Positions 1 to 4,291 of a DNA stretch of 7,153 nt are shown in pieces. Each line of letters opens with the position of its first letter. Positions within the stretch are counted from its first letter, which is position 1. A program made the position numbers and the translations under genes. A model generated the notes under the pieces. The model was not told where the DNA came from, ran no database searches, and was given only the letters and a program-made list of their open reading frames with translations. This stretch comes from Methanomicrobiales archaeon (lineage in GTDB: Archaea; Halobacteriota; Methanomicrobia; Methanomicrobiales; JACTUA01). The DNA is taken from contig JAJRDC010000238.1 of assembly GCA_028678635.1 (NCBI GenBank), positions 1-7,153 on the forward strand. Direction: 5' to 3'.

Positions 1-146
1 TCCGGCGCGGTCTTCATCATCTCCCTGAAGAAGACCGGGACCTTGCCGATCTTCTTCTCCAGTTCCTTCATGCCTTTCGTTGACGCAGGGTCGCGACCCC
101 GGGCGTTTCTGGCCTTCTTCCGGCTTCCCGGTTTTCTCGCTGCCAT
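1..146 (-). CDS. Probable carboxymuconolactone decarboxylase/AhpD-like protein, N-terminal part (runs off the left edge)
   Basis: Only the first 48 residues are present; the reading frame is open to the window edge. The first ~20 residues are strongly basic (many Lys/Arg). After them comes KELEKKIGKVPVFFREMMK followed by TAP, which resembles the N-terminal helix of carboxymuconolactone decarboxylase (CMD) family proteins, where a 'lGkvPeffr' segment precedes the alkylhydroperoxidase fold. The catalytic CxxC of AhpD-like members would lie outside the window, so activity cannot be judged. The ATG at 146 lies four bases after the stop of the desulforedoxin gene, and GGCGTGA at that stop can serve as the ribosome site, so this is the third gene of a redox operon. 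If it is AhpD-like it would act as a thiol-dependent peroxidase or disulfide reductase. The family call rests on a short segment and is tentative; the gene itself is well supported. Confidence 0.55.
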   Translation of the reverse strand, partial: MAARKPGSRKKARNARGRDPASTKGMKELEKKIGKVPVFFREMMKTAP

Positions 147-150
147 ACAC

Positions 151-276
151 TCACGCCTGCAGTATCATCGGTTCGCCGCAGCACACCAGTTCCCCGCCGC
201 CGACGACCTTGACCTCAACCACGTTGCCGCAGATCTCGCACTCGTAAACCTGCCCGGCCTTTGAGACATTGACCAT
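151..276 (-). CDS. Stand-alone desulforedoxin (41 aa)
   Basis: This very short gene encodes 41 residues. The sequence contains C13xxC16 (CEIC, followed by [12 protein letters not shown]) and an adjacent pair C32-C33 in LVCCGEPM. This is the desulforedoxin pattern, in which CxxC plus CC bind one Fe (or Zn) in a distorted tetrahedral FeS4 site, and it matches the roughly 36-residue Desulfovibrio gigas desulforedoxin in length and layout. In most genomes this domain is the N-terminus of desulfoferrodoxin (superoxide reductase); here no superoxide reductase domain follows, since TGA comes right after MILQA. The start at 276 is preceded by a good ribosome site, AGGAGATGA, with six bases spacing. 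It lies 61 bp after the zinc-ribbon gene and 4 bp before the CMD-like gene. The likely role is a small electron carrier in oxygen or peroxide detoxification. Confidence 0.9.
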   Translation of the reverse strand: MVNVSKAGQVYECEICGNVVEVKVVGGGELVCCGEPMILQA

Positions 277-337
277 GACGACTCATCTCCTGGACTGGAG
301 GACTTGGAAGGGGAAAAATGAAGGAATGGAATGGTTA

Positions 338-577
338 TTACTTCATATAGTCCCGCTTCTTGGGCGGGGATTTCGCATCTTCCGGGGTCTTGACGTCAGG
401 CCGGATGTGCGTCATGGGGTAACAGTTGTACTCCTCGCAGGCGCACATGGGGCACTTCTTCAAGTCCTTCTCCACGGCCGAGAGCTCGAACTCGTAGCCG
501 CAGTCAATGCACACGTACTTGCCGGGGGATGCCTTTTCCCCCGCCTTCGCCATCTTGGATCCTTTTTCTGCTGCCAT
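338..577 (-). CDS. Six-cysteine zinc-ribbon/rubredoxin-like small protein (79 aa)
   Basis: The protein has a Lys-rich N-terminus (1-20), a central metal-binding knuckle pair, C23xxC26 (CIDCGYEFE) and C42xxC45 (CPMC), two further cysteines (C47, C52), and a charged, Pro/Lys-rich tail. The CxxCGY...CPxC arrangement is that of rubredoxins and rubrerythrin C-termini, but the spacing between the pairs and the extra cysteines fit a general zinc ribbon equally well. The metal (Fe or Zn) cannot be told from sequence. The ATG at 577 has AGGTGA (582-587) as ribosome site and a TATA box at 611-619, so it is the first gene of the operon leading into desulforedoxin and the CMD-like protein. By position it may be an electron-transfer or metal-handling partner of these. 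I do not recognise a named family. Confidence 0.85.
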   Translation of the reverse strand: MAAEKGSKMAKAGEKASPGKYVCIDCGYEFELSAVEKDLKKCPMCACEEYNCYPMTHIRPDVKTPEDAKSPPKKRDYMK

Positions 578-610
578 AGGTTCACCTGAAATCTGTGGTT
601 GACTGCGATG

Positions 611-619
611 TTATTTAAC
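611..619 (-). promoter_or_regulatory. TATA box of the zinc-ribbon/desulforedoxin/CMD operon
   Basis: On the minus strand the sequence reads GAAACGGTTAAATAAC, an archaeal BRE-like GAAAC followed by the TATA element GTTAAATAA. A start site about 26 bp downstream falls near 588-590, leaving a leader of roughly 12 nt that contains the AGGTGA ribosome site. The same element read on the plus strand (TTATTTAAC) might also serve the divergent flavoprotein gene, with a leader of about 50 nt; this second use is uncertain. Confidence 0.6.
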
Positions 620-688
620 CGTTTCTTCATGGGGGAATAATTGACAGAATCAGTATCTTCATGAACCCCGGCGCGAGAAGGATCTCCC

Positions 689-1285
689 ATGGGAGCAAAG
701 GTGATCGGCCTCCTGGGAAGCCCGCTTCCGGAGGGGAACACGGCGATCCTGCTGGACCGGGCCCTGCAGGGGGCGGCGGATGCCGGGTGCGAGATCGAAA
801 AGATCGTGGTGCCTTTCCTGGACTTTGAGCCCTGCATGGAGATCTTCTTCTGCCGGGACCACGACACCTGCCAGATGGAGGACGAGATGACCCCCCTGTA
901 CCCGAAGATCCGGGACCTCGACGGCCTGATCGTGGCCTCGCCGGTCATGACCATGGGGATCCCCGGGAAACTGAAGTCCCTCATGGATCGGTGCCAGGTC
1001 TTCTTCATGGCCAAGTACCAGCGCGGGGAATCGCTGGTGCCGAAGGAGAAGCGGAAGGCAAGAAACGGCCTCTTCATCGGGATCTCCGGCATGAACCTCC
1101 CCACGGTCTTTGATGGCGCGAAGATGACGGTGGCCGCCTTTTTTGATATCATCGACTGCCGGTACTGGGGCGATCTCCTGGTCCGGGACATGGATACCAT
1201 TCGGGACATCAGGACACGACCTGAACTGCTGGAAGAGGCCTACCGGAAGGGAAAGGAACTGGGGATCTCAATGACCCGGCGCTGA
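689..1285 (+). CDS. Iron-sulfur-flavoprotein-like FMN protein (NADPH-dependent FMN reductase family) lacking one cluster cysteine
   Basis: This 198-residue flavodoxin-fold protein begins with a beta strand and an FMN-phosphate loop (GSPLPEGNT, residues 10-18), and has the second flavin-contacting loop SPVMTMGIPGKLKSLMDRC around residues 84-102. This layout is that of archaeal iron-sulfur flavoproteins (Isf), which pass electrons from ferredoxin through a 4Fe-4S cluster to FMN and reduce O2 or H2O2. Isf carries CX2CX2CX4-7C; here only Cys49, Cys55 and Cys61 are found, and the expected second cysteine is Ile52. The cluster is therefore probably altered (three-cysteine) or lost. The ATG at 689 has only a weak ribosome site (AAGGATC). 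The gene is divergent from the zinc-ribbon operon and convergent with the secreted-protein gene. Membership in the family is firm; the electron donor and acceptor are unknown. Confidence 0.88.
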   Translation: MGAKVIGLLGSPLPEGNTAILLDRALQGAADAGCEIEKIVVPFLDFEPCMEIFFCRDHDTCQMEDEMTPLYPKIRDLDGLIVASPVMTMGIPGKLKSLMDRCQVFFMAKYQRGESLVPKEKRKARNGLFIGISGMNLPTVFDGAKMTVAAFFDIIDCRYWGDLLVRDMDTIRDIRTRPELLEEAYRKGKELGISMTRR

Positions 1286-1331
1286 AGGCGGCCGGCCCCT
1301 GCACAGGCGTGACGAAAAGGTAGGGGGTGAA

Positions 1332-1916
1332 TCAGATTGCCCGGCACCGGTAGGCCAGGAAGACCCGGTCCACCAGGGCGCGGGTGGTGTCGGAATCCCT
1401 GAAGTAGATGTAGATGAACGGGAAGTCATCATCCGGCCTCACGGTCTTCCTGCAGAGATAGGAGTCAACACAGGTCTGCAGGTTCCGCGTGTACTTGGAG
1501 GACGTGTAGTCTTTCATCTCCTCAACGGTGACATACATCCGGTTCTGTGCATACACCCCGATGTCGCATTCGCCGGCCGGCAATGACACGACCGCGGACG
1601 CCTGGTCTGCGTTGGCGCCGATGTTCCCGGTATTATCGTACAGCATGATGTTCCCTGTCTGGATCGAGCTGGATGCCGGGGGCATCTCCTGCTCGATTCG
1701 CGTGACGGATGCGAGGATGCTCTGGAGGAGGCTCACGACCCCGGAGAAGTCCGTGGTCACGGTCTGCGCCGCACCGGTAACCACGGGTGCGGGTGTTGCG
1801 GCAGGTTCCGCAGGTTTGCCAAAGAGGAAATCAAAGATCCCGCCGGCTGCCACCCCCTGGACCAGCAGACCGGTGAAGAGAAGCCCCAGAACGAGTATTT
1901 TTCCAGCTGTCGCCAT
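1332..1916 (-). CDS. Secreted four-cysteine protein of unknown function (194 aa)
   Basis: I do not recognise a family. Residues 6-24 are a hydrophobic signal sequence (ILVLGLLFTGLLVQGVAA) ending in a plausible signal-peptidase site before GG at 25-26. Then come GIFDFLFGKP, a Pro/Ala-rich linker (35-50), a predicted amphipathic helix (about 58-78) and a mixed C-terminal domain. The exported part has four cysteines (C117, C149, C155, C191), which could form two disulfides. The start at 1916 is chosen because the signal peptide begins there and a TATA box (1941-1950) sits about 26-29 bp upstream, implying a leader of 0-4 nt; no ribosome site is present. The frame stays open further upstream to 2375, but that part is antisense to rubrerythrin. 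The gene is divergent from rubrerythrin and convergent with the flavoprotein, 46 bp apart. A cell-envelope role is inferred only from the signal peptide. Confidence 0.82.
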   Translation of the reverse strand: MATAGKILVLGLLFTGLLVQGVAAGGIFDFLFGKPAEPAATPAPVVTGAAQTVTTDFSGVVSLLQSILASVTRIEQEMPPASSSIQTGNIMLYDNTGNIGANADQASAVVSLPAGECDIGVYAQNRMYVTVEEMKDYTSSKYTRNLQTCVDSYLCRKTVRPDDDFPFIYIYFRDSDTTRALVDRVFLAYRCRAI

Positions 1917-1940
1917 GCATTTGGCTTTTTCCCGTGAGAT

Positions 1941-1950
1941 TAAATATATT
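1941..1950 (-). promoter_or_regulatory. TATA box of the secreted-protein gene (near-leaderless)
   Basis: The minus strand reads AATATATTTA, the clearest TATA element in the window. A start about 26 bp downstream falls at about 1916-1920, on top of the start codon, so the mRNA is probably leaderless. The start lies in ATGCATGGCG, which contains two ATGs in different frames; only the second (1916) encodes the signal peptide. Confidence 0.65.
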
Positions 1951-2028
1951 CCCCAGCCGGCCCGGTTCGTCCGGATCCCTCCCTCTGTATCCCGGGCCCT
2001 TCCTTCCGTCGTCTGCGGACGGCGTCCC

Positions 2029-2038
2029 GAATATTTAT
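2029..2038 (+). promoter_or_regulatory. TATA box of the rubrerythrin gene
   Basis: GAATATTTAT lies 27-36 bp upstream of the rubrerythrin ATG at 2065. With usual archaeal spacing, transcription would begin near 2060, leaving about 5 nt of leader and no room for a ribosome site. The stretch between this box and the opposite TATA box at 1941-1950 (about 78 bp) is where an oxygen-responsive regulator would bind, but I see no clear palindrome there. Confidence 0.65.
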
Positions 2039-2064
2039 CTCCCCTTCCCCCCAGAGATACTGGC

Positions 2065-2568
2065 ATGACAACCAGCGAGAACGTGATGGCCGCGTTCACC
2101 GGCGAATCGCAGGCGAACCGCAAGTATGCGATCTTTGCCGAGAAGGCTGCCGAGGAAGGGTTCCCGGCGGTTGCCCGGCTCTTCCGGGCAGCCTCCGAGG
2201 CGGAGGCGATCCATGCCCGCCGGCTGCTGAAGGTGACGGGTACCGTCGGCACCACGGCAGAGAACCTGAAGAAGGCCGTGGCAGGGGAGACCCACGAGTA
2301 CACCGAGATGTACCCCGGGTTCATTGCCACGGCAAAGAGCGAGGGCGGCCAGAGCGAGGCCGAGGTCGCGTTCAACTACGCGAAGATGGCCGAGGAGGTC
2401 CATGCCGGGCTCTACAAGAAGGCGCTGGATGCCGTGAACACGAAGCGGGATCTCGCGGGAGAGAAGGTCTCGGTCTGCACCATCTGCGGGAACATCTTCC
2501 TGGGCGAGGCGCCCCCCCAGTGCCCCATCTGCAAGGCCTTCAAGAAGAAGTACGTGGAGATCAGCTGA
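2065..2568 (+). CDS. rbr: Rubrerythrin (167 aa)
   Basis: Rubrerythrin is a cytoplasmic non-haem di-iron peroxidase that reduces H2O2 to water using electrons from rubredoxin-type donors. The N-terminal ferritin-like four-helix domain (about 1-125) carries all expected iron ligands: Glu14 (FTGES), Glu47 and His50 (ExxH in EAEAIH), Glu75 and Glu78 (GETHEY), and Glu110 and His113 (EEVH). The C-terminal rubredoxin-like domain has C138xxC141 (CTICG) and C153xxC156 (CPIC), binding one FeS4 centre. The domain order and length are those of the classical short rubrerythrin. The start at 2065 gives the standard N-terminus and sits just behind a TATA box; the open frame extends upstream to 1528 but that part is antisense to the signal-peptide gene. 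A T-run terminator follows. No rubredoxin gene adjoins it, so the desulforedoxin or zinc-ribbon protein might supply electrons (inference). Confidence 0.95.
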   Translation: MTTSENVMAAFTGESQANRKYAIFAEKAAEEGFPAVARLFRAASEAEAIHARRLLKVTGTVGTTAENLKKAVAGETHEYTEMYPGFIATAKSEGGQSEAEVAFNYAKMAEEVHAGLYKKALDAVNTKRDLAGEKVSVCTICGNIFLGEAPPQCPICKAFKKKYVEIS

Positions 2569-2570
2569 AA

Positions 2571-2584
2571 TACTCCTCTTTTTT
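2571..2584 (+). terminator. T-run terminator after rubrerythrin
   Basis: TACTCCTCTTTTTT begins three bases after the rubrerythrin stop codon and ends in six T. Archaeal polymerase commonly terminates at such T-rich stretches without a hairpin. Confidence 0.55.
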
Positions 2585-2640
2585 GATCCCCCTCGGGATC
2601 CCTGATACAAGCGATGGCCGTGACGTGAGGATCTTCATCC

Positions 2641-2742
2641 CGCCCCCGCTGCCATCCTTGTAGTATTCTCGTTCGAAGGAAGTCGGTGGAATCCCTCTGC
2701 AGAAGTACTGGTGAGACGCTCTTGGGGCCTCCGCTCACGCTC
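2641..2742. repeat. Direct repeat copy 1 (about 102 bp unit)
   Basis: This is the first of two adjacent related units. Shared landmarks are CGCCCCCGC at the left end (2641), CATCC, GTCGGTGGA (2682-2690) and the exact core GGTGAGACGCTCTTGGGG (2710-2727). The same landmarks recur about 102 bp further on. The parts between landmarks have diverged, so this is an old or fast-changing repeat. Its boundaries are set by the spacing and are approximate. It lies entirely between two convergent genes. Confidence 0.7.
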
Positions 2743-2842
2743 CGCCCCCGCCACCCATCCCGCGGGAATATCCGGCTGGAACAGGTCGGTGGACTTTCTA
2801 CCCGGGATACTGGTGAGACGCTCTTGGGGGGCTCCGCCCCCC
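2743..2842. repeat. Direct repeat copy 2 (about 100 bp unit)
   Basis: This unit repeats CGCCCCCGC (2743), CATCC, GTCGGTGGA (2785-2793) and the core GGTGAGACGCTCTTGGGG (2812-2829) at offsets of 102-103 bp from copy 1. After the core it lacks about 10 bases found in copy 1 and so forms a perfect GC hairpin (2826-2842) where copy 1 has an interrupted one. Confidence 0.7.
2826..2842. other. Perfect GC hairpin GGGGGGC-TCC-GCCCCCC
   Basis: This is a seven-base-pair all-GC stem with a three-base loop at the right end of repeat copy 2. It could work in either direction as a terminator, RNA 3' end or transcript-stability element between the two convergent genes. It has no T-run directly after it on either strand, so it is not a classical bacterial-type terminator. 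Confidence 0.6.
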
Positions 2843-2936
2843 GCCGCGCGGGCGTCCCCACCGTCAGTTTCCAGGCATCCGTGGATCCGGCCTGCCAGAA
2901 TTCCGACCGACTGGCTATCCTCATGGGGGGAGGGGC
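2843..2936. repeat. Degenerate third repeat copy (tentative)
   Basis: ACTGG at 2910 lies 101 bp after the matching ACTGG of copy 2 (2809) and is followed, like the core, by a C/T-rich segment and then TGGGG. Upstream, CCGTGGA at 2879-2885 resembles TCGGTGGA, but its distance to ACTGG differs by 9 bases. The periodicity supports a decayed copy; the sequence match alone is weak. Confidence 0.35.
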
Positions 2937-2960
2937 CGGGAGGGGGGTCTCCCCCTCCTG
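2937..2960. other. GC-rich hairpin downstream of the methyltransferase gene
   Basis: The left arm GGAGGGGG (2939-2946) pairs perfectly with CCCCCTCC (2951-2958) around a GTCT loop. One G-T wobble and one C-G pair extend it to ten pairs. It lies about 70 bp past the methyltransferase stop and beyond the T-run at 2995-2999, in the convergent gap, so it may help to define transcript ends. Confidence 0.5.
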
Positions 2961-2994
2961 CAGATACGACAGGAAACCGGATTCTTCTGAGTCG

Positions 2995-2999
2995 AAAAA
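2995..2999 (-). terminator. Possible T-run terminator after the methyltransferase
   Basis: The minus strand reads GGTTTTTCG 31 bp after the methyltransferase stop codon. Five T in a GC-rich region is a plausible archaeal termination site, though it is short. Confidence 0.35.
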
Positions 3000-3029
3000 C
3001 CGTCGCTCGGCAGAAGATGCTCCGCCGTC

Positions 3030-3863
3030 TCATCCCTTCTTCCGGCCGCGACGTTCCGGTACAGGAGGCCGCTCCTCAAGCGCCTCCCGGATCCGCTCCT
3101 CCGCCACCCCGCAGTACACGGGATCGATCTCCACGCCGATCCCCTTCCGGCCGAGTTCCGCGCAGGCGAGGAGCGTGGTCCCGCTCCCCAGGAAGGGATC
3201 CAGCACCGTATCGTCCACGTAGCTGAAGAGCCGGATGCACCGCCGGGGGAGTTCCACCGGGAAGGGGGCCGGGTGCCGGGTCTTCTTCCGCTTCTCCCCG
3301 CCGAAGGTCCATACCCCGTTCGTCCAGTCAATGAACTCGTCCCGGGAGATGTCGGACATTCCCGGCCGCGCCTTGCGCCACTGGTCCCTGTACATGACGA
3401 GAATCACCTCCACGGGGGCGATCACGTAGGGGGCCCGGGCGGACCGCCAGGAGCCCCAGGCGGTCCTCCGGGAGATGTTCTGCTCGTTCCAGATGATGGT
3501 GCTGTGGTAGTGCCAGCCGGCCTTTCGGGCGAGCTGGAGGATATCCCCGTACACCGGCTGCTGCCCGCCCAGGTTCTTGTCCAGGGGGATGTTCAGGCAG
3601 AGGCGGCCGTCATCCCGGGAGAACGCCCGTGCCCTTTCCAGCCACCGGCGGGTGAACTCCAGGTACTCGCTGTATGAGATATCATCCCTGACGACACCGT
3701 ACTCGATGGAGACGTTGTAGGGGGGCGAGGTGACGATCAGGTCCACGGACCGTTCTGGAATCCCGGTGGTGGAGAGGAAGTCATCCCGGATAAGGGTCAG
3801 GTCCCCCTGCCGGACCACCGCCCCGTCTCCCCCGCTGTCCGCGTCCCGAGGCTTCCTGTTCAT
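3030..3863 (-). CDS. Orphan beta-class DNA methyltransferase (N4-cytosine or N6-adenine)
   Basis: This 277-residue S-adenosylmethionine-dependent enzyme methylates an exocyclic amino group in a specific DNA sequence. The catalytic motif IV, TSPPYNV (residues 45-51), precedes the cofactor motif I, DPFLGSGTT (222-230), separated by the target-recognition region; this order defines the beta class. FPVELPRRCIRLFS (201-214) before motif I and GVEIDPVYC (243-251) after it are also typical. SPPY is common in N4-cytosine enzymes but also occurs in N6-adenine ones, so the base cannot be fixed. The start at 3863 is chosen because the homologous core follows soon after, AGGGGA lies just upstream, and the TATA box at 3952-3961 would put the transcript start inside the longer open frame (which reaches 4166). 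No restriction endonuclease or other modification gene adjoins it on either side, so it looks solitary. Confidence 0.9.
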   Translation of the reverse strand: MNRKPRDADSGGDGAVVRQGDLTLIRDDFLSTTGIPERSVDLIVTSPPYNVSIEYGVVRDDISYSEYLEFTRRWLERARAFSRDDGRLCLNIPLDKNLGGQQPVYGDILQLARKAGWHYHSTIIWNEQNISRRTAWGSWRSARAPYVIAPVEVILVMYRDQWRKARPGMSDISRDEFIDWTNGVWTFGGEKRKKTRHPAPFPVELPRRCIRLFSYVDDTVLDPFLGSGTTLLACAELGRKGIGVEIDPVYCGVAEERIREALEERPPVPERRGRKKG

Positions 3864-3931
3864 CGTTCCCCTGCCGCGGATCCGATCCGGTCCTGCCCCG
3901 GTCCACGGCGACCTCCGCTCACCCCAGCCAT
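3860..3931 (-). CDS. Possible leaderless upstream ORF (23 codons) coupled to the methyltransferase
   Basis: An ATG at 3931 opens a 23-residue frame (begins MAGVSGGRRGPGQ, ends GER) whose TGA overlaps the methyltransferase ATG as ATGA (3860-3863). The TATA box at 3952-3961 predicts transcription starting at about 3930, so this ATG would sit at the very 5' end, as in leaderless archaeal mRNAs. The peptide is Gly/Arg-rich with no known motif. It could be translated for coupling or attenuation of methyltransferase synthesis. Chance is a real alternative, since a short frame in GC-rich DNA is common; the precise placement at both ends is what makes it notable. Confidence 0.35.
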   Translation of the reverse strand: MAGVSGGRRGPGQDRIGSAAGER

Positions 3932-3951
3932 GCAGTACCTTCTTCCTCTCC

Positions 3952-3961
3952 GGATAAATAC
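3952..3961 (-). promoter_or_regulatory. TATA box of the methyltransferase gene
   Basis: The minus strand reads GTATTTATCC, an AT-rich island in GC-rich sequence, preceded by the purine-rich GGAGG that could form a BRE. The predicted start is near 3930, giving a leader of about 67 nt before the methyltransferase ATG. This indicates transcription independent of the arginine operon upstream. The rest of the 143-bp gap (3864-4006) holds the leader ORF and nothing else I can identify. Confidence 0.55.
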
Positions 3962-4006
3962 CTCCCTCCGGCCGCCATGGAAAACGTCTTGAAGGTGGGG
4001 ATCCGC

Positions 4007-4201
4007 TCAGGCCAGCCCCCAGATCATCAGCACGACCGAAACGATGAGGAGGACAAAGACCACCGCCAGGGTGACAAGGGATCTGCCGGAGAGGGGGAAG
4101 GAGTCGTGCACCCCCCTTCCCATGGTGAGAAAACCCCTGCCCAGGAGGAAGAGGCCGACCACGCAAAGAAGAACAACGAACAGAAAACTCGCAAGCTGCA
4201 T
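4007..4201 (-). CDS. Small membrane protein with two transmembrane helices (64 aa)
   Basis: I do not recognise a family. Residues 4-21 and 42-62 are strongly hydrophobic (FLFVVLLCVVGLFLL; LVTLAVVFVLLIVSVVLMIW), joined by a polar, basic loop of about 20 residues (GRGFLTMGRGVHDSF...SGR). Both ends are thus likely on one side of the membrane, in a helical hairpin. The start at 4201 yields the first helix directly; GAGAT lies about 8 bases upstream as a weak ribosome site. It follows argB by 90 bp on the same strand. A weak TATA-like GAGATATC (4226-4233) could give it its own near-leaderless transcript, so operon membership is uncertain. The 4202-4291 gap shows nothing else clear. The clean hydrophobic pattern makes a real gene likely. 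Confidence 0.65.
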   Translation of the reverse strand: MQLASFLFVVLLCVVGLFLLGRGFLTMGRGVHDSFPLSGRSLVTLAVVFVLLIVSVVLMIWGLA

Positions 4202-4291
4202 TGTCAGGATCTCTTTCTTCCGGCAGATATCTCCATCGCCGGGAATTGGGAGGGGGAGGCAGCCCCGCCGGGTAAGAAGGGATCGGGATTC

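Noticed and set aside
460..1209. A 249-codon minus-strand frame opposite the flavoprotein and extending into the zinc-ribbon gene.
   Set aside because: It crosses the divergent promoter region and overlaps two supported genes in another frame; the protein has no family character.
1528..2064. An N-terminal extension of rubrerythrin in the same open frame.
   Set aside because: The extension lies antisense to the secreted-protein gene and its promoter, and the classical rubrerythrin N-terminus begins at 2065 right behind a TATA box.
2641..2842. The repeated units considered as a CRISPR array.
   Set aside because: There are only two clear units with a period of about 102 bp, the repeat itself is diverged, and there is no regular repeat-spacer alternation or cas gene.
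2412..3331. Several overlapping open frames on both strands across the repeat region, including plus-strand frames at 2686-3226 and minus-strand frames at 2412-3331.
   Set aside because: They are rich in Arg, Pro, Gly and Ser with no family motif, overlap one another and the methyltransferase, and have no ribosome site. They are what high-GC DNA gives by chance.
3864..4166. A 101-residue N-terminal extension of the methyltransferase.
   Set aside because: It runs through the TATA box at 3952-3961 and the small membrane-protein gene, and has Gly/Pro/Arg-rich non-domain composition; the methyltransferase core starts after 3863.
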